From Musa acuminata AAA Group (taxonomy: Eukaryota > Streptophyta > Magnoliopsida > Zingiberales > Musaceae), in NCBI RefSeq assembly GCF_036884655.1, contig NC_088347.1, positions 18,725,001 through 18,789,000 of the forward strand: DNA of 64,000 nucleotides, read 5' to 3'. The position numbers and the translations under genes are program-made. Of this stretch, positions 9,321 to 22,117 are shown one piece after another (the stretch's first letter is position 1; the number at the start of each line of letters is the position of its first letter). The notes beneath the pieces are model-generated. The model had not been told where the DNA came from, ran no database searches, and was given only the letters and a program-made list of their open reading frames with translations.

Positions 9321-11953
9321 GATAATCCTGCTGATGTTTGTTACATAAATTCTTCGACATCTGAAGTTGGAATTGAGATATGTGAAGCATTTGGTTGGTT
9401 TACTGTGCAGAGCAATTCAGATTAACCTTGAAAGTTGAAACACAAAAAATGTTCAGAGAATTTCAAGAACTGTGTGATGAGTTCCATGTTTATACTCTGT
9501 TGTGGCTGTGGAAGGGAGCTGAGGAGTAAGTTGGGTGGGAAGAAATGTTGAAATGTTGGCTTTGTCAACCTCTACAATGCAACCTTTCTTATGAATGCTT
9601 GTGAGCACATCTCCTTCAAGAGGACTAATTCTCTTATGCCAGATGCCAAAAAAGTTCATCTGGACTGTAGGTGTTCCAAGCTTGACCATGCGTTGTGTGG
9701 TGCTTTCTGGTTGACTTTAAATGATGCTGTGCTTATGGCTCTTGATCCAGCAGCTTTGTTTTGCTGAATTTTCTGGTCAATTGATGTGATTTATATGTTG
9801 AAGCCATCATCAGAAGGGAGATGAAGACCAGGTCTAATTAGTACAGCAAGGTGATTCTGTGAAATCATACAAGTATACTTGCTGTTATATGTTAGACTTG
9901 TCATTCTCAGACTTGTGATGGAGACACAGGAAATTGCCATTGTCTCACAAGTTCTTCAGCATATTGGATTTCTGGGCTCTTAAATGCTTTTGACTGCATA
10001 GATTTTGATAGCAGTTGATATGGAAAATTCATCATCCTGAGGTTGATACCAAAGTGAAGTGGAATAGGATTCAGGGTTTTGTTGTCTTTGACAAATATGA
10101 AGGTATCTGTGTAGGTAGAAGCTGCTTCCCTGAGGGGGAGTCATATCTTGAGCCATGCTATGTTCATATCGCAAGCTATTTGTTAAGTGAAGCAGAATTA
10201 GATCATCTCAATGTTGGACATGAATTTAAAGCTCTTCAACTCAAACGATTAACTTGGAATGATACATGTAATTACTAGGTTTGGCCTAACTCGCAGTTTC
10301 GATTCTGTCGAATTAACCTTTTATTAAGAGGTTAGAAAGAGTAGATTCATAACTGGTAGAGTACTTAGTTTTTTTTTTATTTTTTCGATTCCGATTGCAT
10401 ATTACATGAATTGTTATTCCCATTCGATTTTGATTTTTGATCGATTCAATTTCGGTTTAGATTGAACCGTGATAGGATGTAGTAGTTAAGAAGATTTGAG
10501 GTATTGGATGTAAAACAATGGAAGAGAAGAAAGAATAGTTGGGCAAAGTGGGAACACAAGGTCCTTCTTCAAACCACGAATCCTGAGCTTTGTCGAACAT
10601 ATCAAATATGCCCTCATGGAGTAGGTTGGTAAAGCTCCCTCCTCTATTAGCTGATGCTACTTTTGGCCAGCGGCTTCTATAATAAACCACAGCGAGCTTT
10701 CTCATCTGCTCTCAAAGCACAGCGGGCCATGGATAACAACATGATGATTAGAGTGAAAGCAATGTGGGTTGGGGATCCAATTCTTTATGTTCTTGTGGCA
10801 AACTTTGGTGGGTCTCCTCATCCTTCAACATCTTCTGCAATCAAATCAGTAGCTGTGGAACTTCAAAAGGCGCCGACCACAGTCGGCTTAAAGATGTCTT
10901 CTTAGCCATATGAAGGTGGGTTATTTATTCCAACCATCATTGCTGCGCGTCCTTCCAATTAATGTGATAGATAGCCACATGGAAGGATTTGGTGTCACCT
11001 CCCGATATATATACTTGCAGCTCATAGAGCAAAGAGTCATAGGGGCAAAATTCGTTGGATGTCAGATAAAGAAGAAGAAGAAGAACAACAACAACAACAA
11101 AAAAAAAAAAAAGAGACAAAATAGATTGACCGAACAAATCCATCCGAAGATTATCATATCATAAATCGATTCCATTGAGCATATTTCTTAGGTTTGCGGT
11201 TCGGAACTGAGTTGGGTTGTCTCTAAAATTTAGACCGATGATTAACTCGTTTTTTATAAAAGATAAACGATGAAAACAAAATTCGAATACAGCTGTCAAC
11301 ATCATTATCAACAAAGTTAGCTGACACCGCCCAAACCTTTACCATTAGCCTCAATAGATTAGATGGGAAACGAAGAATGAAAGATGAATGGAAGTCTCAT
11401 GAGTCGAGCATGTCCAATGAACAGAGCACTACAATATATGTCTTTGGCTGTGACTTCCATATCTTCATGGAGTTCTTTGGACTGTAAGCATCACCAATTC
11501 CCACCACATAAGTTGATTTCATTCAGAAAACCAGAAACTCAGAATAACTATAATAATCATACCAACCGTACTTGATGCAAACCATTCCATTTTATTTCAG
11601 TTTCTGTACATTTTCAATCAATCAATGCCATGAATCCATAATATAATATTAATTACAGCAACACTCGCACCTAATATTTCTAAGCATACAACGCTGAAAG
11701 ATTTATTACAATAAATTAAGGCAAGCAGGATGGTTTTGTGTGGAAAGAGAGATGATGCTTGGTTAAACCTCAAAATTTCTCCGTTCATTAGGTACAACAT
11801 TTTTTATGCTCAGCGGATCCTTTCCATCGTATCAACAGGCAAGCAGGTAACCTGAAAGAGTCGCTCCAGAAAAATTGGGTAGATCATACAAAGTTGAAGC
11901 CATGTTTGGGCAGATTTATAGCATTCTAATGACAAGAGCTTGGTAAAACCATC
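9321..11953. other. Spacer with 3' flanks of two convergent genes
   Basis: It holds the 3' UTR of the receptor kinase on the left and, from about 11600 to 11953, the probable 3' UTR of the minus-strand phosphatase-like gene. Small open frames (for example 10015-10278 and 10654-10905 plus, 10457-10705 minus) show no recognisable family or motif, and I do not call them genes. I see no tRNA-like structure and no transposon ends. Confidence 0.5.
11070..11112 (+). repeat. Compound microsatellite (GAA)n(CAA)n(A)n
   Basis: Consecutive GAA units pass into ACA/CAA units and then a run of A. This is a simple-sequence tract in the spacer with no coding meaning. Confidence 0.9.
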
Positions 11954-14900
11954 TCAAGAAGTTGAGCTTATGGTGGGAATTCCTTGCTGTTTAAACCACT
12001 CCGGCATGTGGAATTTATCATATAGTACAGTCCTTACATCCTTCTGGAGAGAAAGGTGCTTTAAAAGAGGAAGAATGACTCCCATAAGCTGGAAACAAGA
12101 AAAAAAATACTACAGCCAACGCTCAGAAAATAACTACCAGTTGTAATAGTATGTAATTAGCCAAAAAAAAAAGCATGATATATCTTGTTACCTGGTCATC
12201 GCATGGCTGTGAAGCGGAAAATGGAACGCAAGGTATTCCATTTAATGGTTGCAGCAAGAAACTGAATGGATTGTTGTCAACAATGACTATGCGGGAGAGA
12301 TCTTTCGATACACAAGAAAGATCTTTGACATGTTCCCGGTGTTCCCTGATCCACAGAATGCACATATATTTTATGAACCTCAATTCTTTATAAGGTACAG
12401 TTTACCATCAAAGGTCTGGCAACATCAAATTTGTAGATGGCTTTATACACATGTACTAGTGTAATGTATGTACACAAAATAAGCATTGCAACCAATAGGC
12501 AACTTTTTGAAATGTCAAGCGGTAGGAAGATACAAGCATTTTATAAAAAAGTTGAGTAGTTTCAAATCAACAGTAGAATAATTTAATGACAAAAGTCAAG
12601 CGATCAAAAACAGGATTTAGTTTATTTTGCAAGAAATCAGAAAATTTCATTTTGGTTATGGGGTTTAATCACTGCAAACAGCTACAATTTCCAAATAAAG
12701 CACAATATCTTCTTTTTGTATTATATCATTTAGCTTGATTTAAAAAGATTTGAAACAGCAAATGACACATGTAATTTGACTAACCACATTGATTTTCATC
12801 ATCTGCAAATGCTAACAAAACAAGCAGTAGTCAAAAAAGAAAGTATGAAGCAGCATTGAAGTTTAAAGGCTCATAATATTTGTTACAACAGAACTTTCAA
12901 CATAATCTTCAGAAATTGCTTGCTTTTAGATTAGTTAGCCTTTCAGAATTAGCATAATGGTAAAAGTAGTCTCTGTAATATATTCCAATGTCAACTTAAC
13001 CCTGTAACCTTTTTTTGAGTTAATAACAGAACCTCAATGTCAGTTTGGCATCAGTGGTCGTTAGGTCATTAAGACTGCTGACAAAATATGTACATGATCT
13101 AATTTAATGGCCAAAGAACTAACGGTGCTCACAAGTACATGAATGGTAAACAGTTTCTACAGACAAAATTGAACACTGGTTCAAAGTTTAGGGTTAGATA
13201 GAGCCATTACTTCTTTGTACCAAGTCAAAAACCTCAACAACAAGGAGACTTTGGCAAAACATATTATCATGGGATATTACAAAAATAAAAATATTAAATT
13301 GCCTATCAGGATAAAGTACAATAATTGTTGCTGCCATACAAAATTATATTTCAGAAAATCTTAAAATTGATGCAAAGTTGACCAATGCGCACTTGACACT
13401 ACAGAATTTAACAGAACTACATGGAATGCAACTTGAATGTTCAAAAAATTTGAGCTATTGAAGGCAGAAAGAATTTCCAGTGATTATTCTTCTGGTTCAT
13501 TGAAAAAAAATAAAAACAAAAGTTGACTGAAGTCTTAATAAATATGATTTTCACTTACGTGATCACAGTTGCAGGCCGATATAGGCGATGAGTTAATTTA
13601 TTGTCAACATCTATTCTATCAATAACTGGACTTGCATAACCTGATATAGAAGGGAAAAAAAACACAAGGATTTTTCAAAAAAGCATAAGCAGTATATAAA
13701 TAAGGGCTAGTACCAAAAAGTATATTATAGGTAAATAACTACAACCTTCAAGACCAGCAGTGAAAAGAACAAGATCTGCAAATTCACTGCTGTGTTTTAG
13801 AAACTCCTGCAAACCAGGGCGCTCAAAAACTGTGACATGGTTCACCTTTTGCCTTCCATCAGCATCCTTCAAAAGTGTAGCTCAGGATAAATACTCCTGC
13901 AGCTTAAGATCAGGCAAAATTACCTAATCATAAGTGACCAACCTTTTCTGAAGATATACATTCAAGGTCAAAGCACTTTAGACCAGCTTCAATTGCTTGG
14001 GTATGCACTGTAGACGGAAGGCTAGATGTCTCATATGCACAAACTAAAGTTTCATCCAAGTCGAGAACAATCTGCAAATTTTTGCGAACCTGGCCTTAAA
14101 TGAGAGAGTCACAATAAAACAACAAACAAATTCTCCTTAAGCAATGACTATTATTTAAGTATAAAAATAAAGATTATGGTAGTCATTGGCATTTTTGTGG
14201 GCATATTATTGAGAAACTAAACCAAGACATCTACTAGTCAGTCTTACATAGACTCTTGTGCCCACCAACAAAAATCCAATTTTGGTCCATATTGACAAGT
14301 TCATCACATATTGTTTATCAAAAATCCCATTAAAAAAGTCAACATACGAAGTTTAATGGAGATTTGGAATATTCCAACAATGATTTTAATGTGCACTAGT
14401 GAAGTTAGAATCAAATCAGACAACTTTCTTGTTGTATAAGCACTAATCTATTTTGGATCAAAGATGAAGCACCACACTTATTTCTTTGTTAAAAGTATTT
14501 TCAAAGAAGACGTATGTAGATATGTTCCCACCACATTTTCTACATGTACAAGTTTTGCCATTTCTGCAGCGACAAAAAATGAAAGAAAGAAGAAACACAG
14601 GAAGAAAACAGATCTGTGGTGCTTAACTTACAAGTTCAAATTATTTTCTAAAGCAGTTCTAAACATACAGTCATAAGATCGTTATGTAATAAAATAACAA
14701 GAAAGCACATATAAACAGTTACACAAGAAAGATCCTGTGGACATTTTAAAGTTGATGCAGAATCCTAGCAAAGAAATAGTCCACGGAATGAGAATTTGTC
14801 GCTCAACCTTGTTGATCAGAATTTGAATCTGGTTGAAGGTTGGCTCAACCTTATGTTGAGATAGGCCATGAGTTACACACCAGAATGGTCATACCTTACT

Positions 14901-16109
14901 CATGATTACAAATATGCTATACTACATCACAAACCTATTTAGAGAATTTACTTTAGTATTGCCAACCACATGTATCAATGTATGTGAATCAATTCATGGA
15001 CTTGAATTTTGGAGGTGTGGTAATAGTCCAAGAATAACAATGAACAGGAAGAATAAGATTTGTTGTAATTGATCTGCATTACTTACCTCAATGTTCCTTC
15101 TACAAGAAAGGAAAAAACAAAATCAGTGTACAAATATAATCAATTTCCATGAATGGAGAAGTAAAAAACTCTGCTGTCCGGAAGCCAAGTGCATAAAAAA
15201 TGATGAATGGAAAATCCTCATGCAGGTTGCGAATCAGCAATTCACAAACTGAAAGCAGGGACAACGTGAAGTACCAATGCAGACATCAAACATATCAGGT
15301 CTTACAGGAGTTAGGTATTATGTCTAGAGTTAATTAGGCCACATGTTGATAGCAGTCATGTTTATAACTCTATCCAGGAAATTCCTCATCAAGTAGTATG
15401 CTGCACTTCTTTGCTTTCAAGTTCTCATTCAACTATTTATTTCTATGCAAGATTATTTGCTTTGCAAGACAAGCATACAATACATCAACAAATTCATATG
15501 CTTTGCAAGACAAGTATACAATACATAAACATGGAAATCATTAAGCACATCGATCCACCACCGTCAATCAACTGTAGCTTCTGGGCAGTAAGTTGTATCT
15601 AAATGAGGAAGTCAGGACCTCGGTTTGTCCAAACCACCAAGGGATGCCGAAGCAAGGACAGGCCAAACAGGAAGAACGCAACCTTATATTCTATGCAATC
15701 TCAGAACAAATTTAAATCGACAGGGATCTAAAAAAAATAGAAAGAACCAATCTTTAAACGAATCGTTCATAGCCCAGTTCCCAAATGGGGAAGAGAGACA
15801 TACCGTGAGCTTCTTCAGGGGCTCCGGCCCAGCGAACTGATTAGGCGGCGGGGCGTCGGTGGGGGGATCAACGGCTAGAGGCTTGTAGTCCGGAGAGGCG
15901 GAGGAAGGGGAGAAAAGGAGGTTTTGGCGGATGCCGACAAAGGAGACGAGCTGCGCCCACGAGGGGGTCCTCCGTGGGATCTGGAGCAGGACATGAAACA
16001 AGACCGCTACCCAACTCACCAGCGTCCGCCACAACTGGACGCTCTTCGTCGTCTTGGTCGTAGCGGCGGACCCGGGAGAGCACAACTCCGTCTGGGCCAG
16101 CCCGGTCAT
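11954..16109 (-). CDS. CTD small phosphatase-like HAD protein (FCP1-homology domain), six exons
   Basis: Exons on the minus strand are 16109-15804, 14071-13943, 13866-13746, 13640-13559, 12345-12192 and 12088-11954. All introns are GT-AG and phases join cleanly to 308 aa plus stop. Residues 31-44 are hydrophobic (SWVAVLFHVLLQI), a possible membrane or docking segment. The FCP1/HAD signature LDLDET gives nucleophile Asp106 and acid Asp108. Motif II is LFTAG with Thr181. Motif III is the invariant VDNNPFSF at 235-242. The length and motif order match the plant single-copy family that includes Arabidopsis At3g55960. HAD/SCP-type enzymes dephosphorylate phosphoserine, typically on protein substrates; the substrate here is unknown. 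Intron 1 is long (about 1.7 kb). The first Met with the TELCSPGS context fits the family; an upstream out-of-frame ATG at 16383 is probably in the 5' leader. The gene is divergent from RPL13A. Confidence 0.93.
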
Positions 16110-16861
16110 GGCGGCGGCAACAGCTGAAGAAGACGAAGACGAAGGACGAGGCGCGCGCGAATCGAATCGCGGCCGATCCGGAGGCCGCGGGGCTGGCTCC
16201 GCCGGGTAGGGCGATCCGGCGAGAGGTGCCGCGAGGAGAGGGGCGACGGGACTCGGGAGCCGAACGGGATTGCGTGGAAGAAGACCGTCCCGTGCAAGCG
16301 GGCGCGGAAGAGTAAATATGCGGTCGCGGACGCAGTTTGACACCGCAGATGACGTCGATGTCTGCGGCCGCCACCAAGGCCATGTTGATCTTTAAGATCG
16401 GTACGGAAGGATGGTTCTTTTGCTTTTATTTTTATCTCGGGGAACAACACTAATAAATGTAATATAATTAATAATAATAATAATAATAATAACTCACAAA
16501 AATGGGTAATAAGCTGACTTCCTATTCTATGGGATGGCAGTCTTCCATAGTCAAACTATTTTATCTTCAACATCCGCATCTGCATCCGCTTTCTAAAAGT
16601 GGATACGGGTACGTTTTCACCAATATCCGATCCGTTTTCACCCTTCCACCGTGTGAATATATTTCGTACCAAACGGGCCTCAGAAATCCCATGGCCGCAC
16701 CCAATTCACGTGATGGCCCAACTTGCCACTTCCTCTCCAAAGGAAACGCTACCCGCCGCCGACCGTATAAAAGCGAACCCGTCCGCGTGCCACGAGCGCG
16801 GGGAGTCATCGGCGACCGCGGAAGAGGGCGGAGAGGGGAGAGGTCGCTGGTCGCAGTTGCC
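16110..16861. promoter_or_regulatory. Divergent promoter between the phosphatase-like gene and RPL13A
   Basis: About 750 bp separate the two start codons. On the RPL13A side there is a TATA box TATAAAA at 16766-16772, about 90 bp before the ATG, and a GGCCCA (site II-type) element at about 16714, a motif typical of plant ribosomal-protein genes. The phosphatase side is GC-rich leader. An (ATA/ATT)n run at about 16465-16491 marks the middle. Shared regulation is possible but not shown. Confidence 0.6.
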
Positions 16862-17071
16862 ATGGTCTCGGGGTCGGTGGTCTGTGCGCGGTGGGTGGTG
16901 GTGGACCCGCGCCACCACATGCTGGGGCGGTTGGCGTCGTTCTTGGCGAAGGAGCTGCTCAACGGGCAGCGGGTCGCGGTTGTCCGCTGCGAGGATATGT
17001 GCCTCTCCGGTGGGCTCGATCGCCAGAAGATAAAGTACCTCCGCTTCCTACGCAAGCTTATGAACACAAAG

Positions 17072-18900
17072 TGTAACATCCTCGGATTAGTCCCACGTCG
17101 AAAGTGGGTAAGACTAAGATTGACTTATAAGGGTCTGATGAGTGTACTACTATAAACTCCCGCTTAAGTATTTTTATCCTATGTCTCAACCCCTTATCCC
17201 CATCTTCGGGTATCCCCATCTTCGGGCAAATGCTATGAATTTTGGAGTATCATAATAGAGAATTACATGAGACGATCTTCTCAAGAATTGCAGCAGCGAC
17301 AACCTTAACATTTCAGGTTAAGGGGGAGACGTGGCAGGAGGATTTCATAAAGATGATAAAGTTAGACTTGGAGATAGCAAGTAAATCCAAGTAGAAGGGA
17401 AAGGAACAAAAGACAAATTAAGGGAAGGTAAAATACCTTGATAATGTTTTCTTTGTTCCTACTTTATCACATAACTTGTTGAGTGTTGAACAATTAGTAG
17501 ATGATGGATATTCAGTAATATTTGATAATGGTTCATGCACTATTAGAGATTAAAAATCTGGTTCGATTATAATAAATGTTTGCATGACACAAAACAAGAT
17601 GTTTCCACTTGATGTGTTAAATATTGAAATGCATGCGCTTATCACAACTCAAAAGAATGAGCCTAGTTTATGACATTTAAGATATGGACACCAAACAAGA
17701 TGTTTCCACTTGATGTGTTAAATATTGAAATGCATGCGCTTATCACAACTTAAAAGAATGAGCCTAGTTTATGACATTTAAGATATGGACACCTTAACAT
17801 TAAAGGTTTAAGGTTGCTAAGTAAAAAAGGAATGGTTTTCGGACTGCCCCAAGATTAATACACTTGATGTATGTGAAGAATGTATTTATGGGAAACAAAG
17901 TAAAAAACTATTTCCTATTGGAAAAGCATGGAGAGCATCTAATTGTCTTGAATTAATTCATGCTGACTTACGTGGACCTATGAATATAAAATCATTTGGT
18001 GAAAGTCAATATTTTTTATTGTTTACGGATGATTATAGTCGCATAAGTTGGGTATAATTTTTGAAATTGAAATATGAAACATTTGATAATTTTCGAAAGT
18101 TTAAGGCACTTGTAGAAAGGCAAAGTGATAGATATATAAAGACACTTCGGACAGATAGAGATAGTGAATTTTTATCTAATGAGTTTAGTTCTTTTTGTGA
18201 AGAAAATGATATTCACAGAGAATTGATAGCAACATATATATCGGAGCAAAATGGTGTAACTGAATGTAAGAATCGGACTATCGTTGAAATGGCAAGAAGT
18301 TTGCTTAAAGGAAAACATCTTCCAAATTAGTTTTGGGTAGAGTCAGTTGCAACAGTAGTTTATTTGTTGAATATTTTACCAACAAAGACTGTTATGAATC
18401 GAACTCCTTTTGAGGCTTAGTATGGTATGAAACCAAGTGTTAGACATCTAAGAATTTTTTGTTGTATTGCTTATGCTTTGGTGAATTCACAAAATCATCA
18501 TAAGCTTGATGAAAAATCTGAAAAATGCATCTTAATTGGTTATTCTTTACAATCGAAAGCATATCGATTATATAACCCCGTTAATGGCAAAGTTATTATT
18601 AATAGAAATGTTATGTTTGATGAAAGGGCAAGTTGAAATTGGGAGATCAATAAAGGTGAAACACAAATGCAGATTTCAGCAAAACTAGACACTTTGCAGA
18701 ATCAAGTGATATATCTTGCTCCAACAAGTTCATCGTCAACCTCACCTTATAACTCAATATTTGTTTTGTTTATTTCAGATTCAATAATTTTTAAGAAAAT
18801 AATTAAAAAAGAAGAATGAAGAAAAATAATAAAGGAGGATATTAAGTCAATTAAGAAAATGAAACTCGGGAGCAAGGATGATGGTTGTTCCACATGCTCT
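17072..18900 (+). mobile_element. Ty1/copia fragment inside RPL13A (LTR-like start, protease tail, integrase)
   Basis: It starts TGTAACATCC directly after the RPL13A codon for Lys70, which looks like a 5' LTR end. The next 240 bp contain two CCCCATCTTCGGG repeats and are LTR-like. From about 17440 the plus strand encodes, through stops, copia protease tail sequence (SHNLLSVEQLVDDGYSV), then integrase: ADxxGP-like core remnants, LRTDRDSEFLSNEF, EQNGVTECKNRTIVEMARSLL and KPSVRHLRIFCCIAYA up to about 18636. RT, RNase H and a 3' LTR are missing. The right edge is not sharp; I place it between about 18830 and 18940. Confidence 0.82.
17592..17793 (+). repeat. 101-bp tandem duplication within the copia integrase N-terminus
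   Basis: Two adjacent copies, 17592-17692 and 17693-17793, both start AAACAAGATGTTTCCAC and end GATATGGACACC. They differ at only about one base (CAACTC versus CAACTT). The duplication repeats the GAG-pre-integrase segment and arose after the element had inserted or decayed. Confidence 0.9.
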
Positions 18901-18943
18901 CAAGTATAGCATTTTGTCTTTTGGTTGAAAACCGGTTCAGATA

Positions 18944-19097
18944 CTTTTAATCTTAAGGTTTTTGGTTGATGTCCTTTCTTTTCATGGTCTTCTTCTAGGG
19001 TTTTGAGGCTTGCAGCCGATGTTTTAATCTTAGGGTTCTTGGTTGACGTACTTTCTTTTCATGGTCTTCTTCCTGGGTTTTGATGCTGCAGCCGGGG
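18944..19097 (+). repeat. 77-bp tandem duplication across an RPL13A splice acceptor
   Basis: Copies 18944-19020 and 19021-19097 share TTTTAATCTTA, then TTTCTTTTCATGGTCTTCTT, then GGGTTTTGA and a GCAGCCG end. The first copy keeps an acceptor TTCTTCTAG at 18990-18998 followed by coding-like VLRL. The second copy reads TTCCTGGG at that place and runs on into the real exon. Confidence 0.82.
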
Positions 19098-20173
19098 CAT
19101 AAGTACTGTTTACTGGGCCGGCTTTCTTCCGAGGTCGGATGGAATCGTTATGATACTATTATTAAGGTCATATCCATATTTCTACTCTTTTTTTTTTTTT
19201 TTTGGTACTTTCTTTGTTTGTGGGCATGGCTTATTCCAGGCTTGACATGAGTACCTTTCAGCATTGAAGATTGTGCTGTAAGGGAAGCTTTGCTTCCGTA
19301 GTGAAGGCTCTGGCTGGGTCGGATGTGCCAGCTTGGTATCGCAAGTGCTGCATATAATACTCACAGAGGCTGCACAAGCTGTACTGTGCGTAGCATACGA
19401 GAACTTCCTTGTGATCGAGAGAGATCTGAAGTGTTTGGAGTTTAATAGTTTGGTTAAAGCTTAAGAGGCATATTTCTGCCTGTGGCTTAGATGATTAGGG
19501 TTGGGTGGACTCGTAGGATTAAGAAGCCTATTATATTATTACTAATTTGCATTGGAATTTTTTGGAGAACTTTTTATTTTAATTTCAACTGGAGTAACAT
19601 GAGAATTGACGTTATACTGGGTAAGTTATTAGTGGTCTCTGCTTTAAAAATCATCAGTTCAGTTAGGTTAAACTCATCTTATCTGCATTATTTTTGAAAT
19701 TATAAATCTCTAAATTCTAATCGAGGAGAGAGATTTGGCTGAACACGGTAATTCCTTGGAACAGCTGCATTTTTGTGTCTACATTGCCATGCCAATGAAT
19801 ATGAACTACACATATGTTCTTGCCAAATGTTCGAATATTATATAACTTGCATACACATAGAGTGCCTTAATCACAAGGATGTTTCCCCGAGTACATTTCA
19901 TGCGACAGGCATTTGTTGCAGCACAAGAACTTGTGAAACTATTTATTTCTTTGTTGTAATGCCCAGTACAACTAGTTAATCTGTGATTCACATTCTACTA
20001 AGTAGTAACTAATCATATAAATCCTGTTTGTGCAGGAGCTGGGAGAGAAGAGGAAAGAACGGGCTAAGGTGGCTTATGAGAGGAGAAAGCAACTTGCCAA
20101 GCTGAGGCGGAAGGCAGAAAAGACTGCTGGAGAGAAGCTTGGTTCTCAGCTGGATATCCTATCGCCTCTTTAA

Positions 20174-20845
20174 GTACTGAGATCACTAGTCCTGCTGATG
20201 AGAACCTTTTGTTAATTGTTAATTGTTCAGGATGATGTATGTTGGCCATTAGTGAGGTGCAGAATGTTCTGTTATATATTTGTTTGTTCTTTTGTTCACT
20301 ATACCCATGGAGATTAGGTTTTTTCTAATTAAAAATCACTGTTGTCAATGGAGGCGATTCTAGTTGGTCATCCGAGCTGATTATTGTCAATTGTTCTGTT
20401 CCAGTTAATTTGTACGTTCGTTCTTCTTGCTATTTTGCTTCATATGAGTTTTTATCTTACCACCTACGTATCATTGTAGTCATTGTAATAGTTGATTATT
20501 AATTTATAAGGTTAATTATATATTATCCCTCGTAATAAATTATCTTTAATATTTCGATCCTTATATTTTTATAGATTATATTAGGATTTCTATATTTATG
20601 AATATAAAATTTTTAATCTATAAAAATATTATAAAATTTACTACTAGTGTGTGCTGATTCTCTTTTTCACTTCTACTGATTCTATCTCATTTTAATTACT
20701 AGATTATGTACAGTATTTTCGTTAAAAACTAAGTTAAAAGTGAATTTCACTTTTTATAAGTATAGAGATTCAAATGTAACTTTTAAAACTATAAAGACTA
20801 AAGGTAGCTAATTATATTATATAATATAAAATTAACTCACATATA

Positions 20846-20878
<33 letters not shown>

Positions 20879-21133
20879 GTTCGTGTGGTTAAGGTCTATT
20901 TTAGCTCTTATGATTTTACCATGGACCTTTTAAACTCTTATGGTTTACTCTGTGTCTAAAATAACTCTTACAATTTCGAAGACATAGCATATAAGCTATT
21001 CCTATGAAGTCTAGGTTAATAGACCTTAGAGTCTATTTACGTGACATGCTGACTTACAAAAAATTATTAATATAATAATATATATAATTTAAGTTAAAAA
21101 AAATTAAGACCACTATCAATGGTGGGAGGAGGC
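20174..21133. other. AT-rich 3' flank of RPL13A
   Basis: It begins with the probable 3' UTR of RPL13A, then becomes AT-rich noncoding sequence with a (TA)n tract at about 20862-20878. I see no frame with family motifs and no clear transposon termini. The last five bases, GAGGC (21129-21133), are the target-site copy of the following element. Confidence 0.6.
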
Positions 21134-22117
21134 TGTTGAATCTCGTATTTTGATGATGAAACTACTTGATATATGCGTTTTGAGTGACGCAGGATGCTTC
21201 GATCAGGATGAGACAATTAAAGCAGGAAAATCAAGTTGTGCCGAAGGAACATGTCAGAAGATTGGACGTCGGGCCGGTGGATCGGTCGGCGTATCGACAG
21301 AAGGCTTCGGGTCGTGGACTCGGGCATCGGGCCAAGAAGAGCGGGTATTGTGCCAAGGATATCGGAGTTGCGGAGTCAACTGGCCGATTGGGCAATAGGC
21401 TGCACGAGAGGACGATGCGCCGAAGAATCGGACGAAGCGTCGAGGGACCAATGACATGTCGGACAACTTGGTTAATTGCTTAGGATTGATTGTCTCGATT
21501 GAAGTTTTGTTTTGTTGTGCAGGATTAACTACGATGAGAGTAAGACAAGCAGCAGGAGTTGCGCCGGAGTCAAGATCATGATCACGTTGGGAGTTCGAGA
21601 GTTCGACGGAAGTTCGGACGGTCGTCGGAGGTTCAGAGAGAACAGATCCGAGAAGTCCAGAAGCTTGCCAAGCGAAGTTCGTCGGAACTCGCCAAGTGGA
21701 TCGTCGCAAAGTCCAGGAGTATGCCGGATGTCCGCAGAAGGATCACCGAAGGTTATCGGTTGATCGACGGAAGTTGGCCGGAAACTCGCCGGAAGAAGCG
21801 ATTGACGCATCGGAGCAAAGCTGCAGAAGTTGTCTTAGAGATATTCGTAGTTAGCACGATGATTAAGCATGAAAATGGGAGGTGATCCCATTAGCTTAAT
21901 CTTGGGGCAATTGGGCCCCTGAAAAGATTCAAAGTGGGTCGAATGGAGTGAACCATTCGGACCCTGATTGCACCAGGAGGTGCAACCGCCCCAGCCAGGA
22001 GGTGCAACCGCCTGGGCTGTGGGGTTGAGAGGTGCAACCGCCCCAGCCAGGAGGTGCAACCGCCAGGGTTGCAAGGCTGGGAGGTGCAACCGCTCCAGCC
22101 AAGAGGTTGCACCGCCA

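Larger units (their letters stand above)
16862..20173 (+). pseudogene. RPL13A: 60S ribosomal protein L13a gene, disrupted by a copia fragment
   Basis: Three collinear coding pieces are visible. 16862-17071 encodes the first 70 residues from [10 protein letters not shown] through [10 protein letters not shown] to KLMNTK. 19077-19166 encodes [15 protein letters not shown] through [10 protein letters not shown] and ends at an AAG/GT donor. 20036-20173 follows a TGCAG acceptor and encodes [14 protein letters not shown] to the stop. The family protein is about 206 aa. The middle block of about 85-90 residues after MNTK is absent, and copia sequence begins one base after the AAG codon. A 77-bp tandem duplication straddles the old intron/exon junction at 18944-19097, and the acceptor AG of the second copy is lost. 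L13a (uL13) is a large-subunit protein, so a functional copy must exist elsewhere. The TATA box and first exon are intact, so a truncated transcript could still be made. Confidence 0.9.

Noticed and set aside
10457..10905. Open frames of about 82 codons on both strands in the spacer
   Set aside because: No recognisable motif, no splice-compatible partner exons, length within chance.
15868..16383. 171-codon minus frame beginning at 16383 as the phosphatase-like N-terminus
   Set aside because: It is out of frame with the exon that splices cleanly to the DLDET exon; the start at 16109 gives the correct family length.
16502..16861. In-frame N-terminal extension of RPL13A from 16502
   Set aside because: The family starts at MVSGS, and the TATA box at 16766 lies inside the proposed extension.
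21254..21709. 151-codon and similar frames inside LTRs (also 27531-27986, 55354-55893, 60577-61116)
   Set aside because: They are translations of GGAAG-type repeats, occur in both LTRs, and carry no protein motif.
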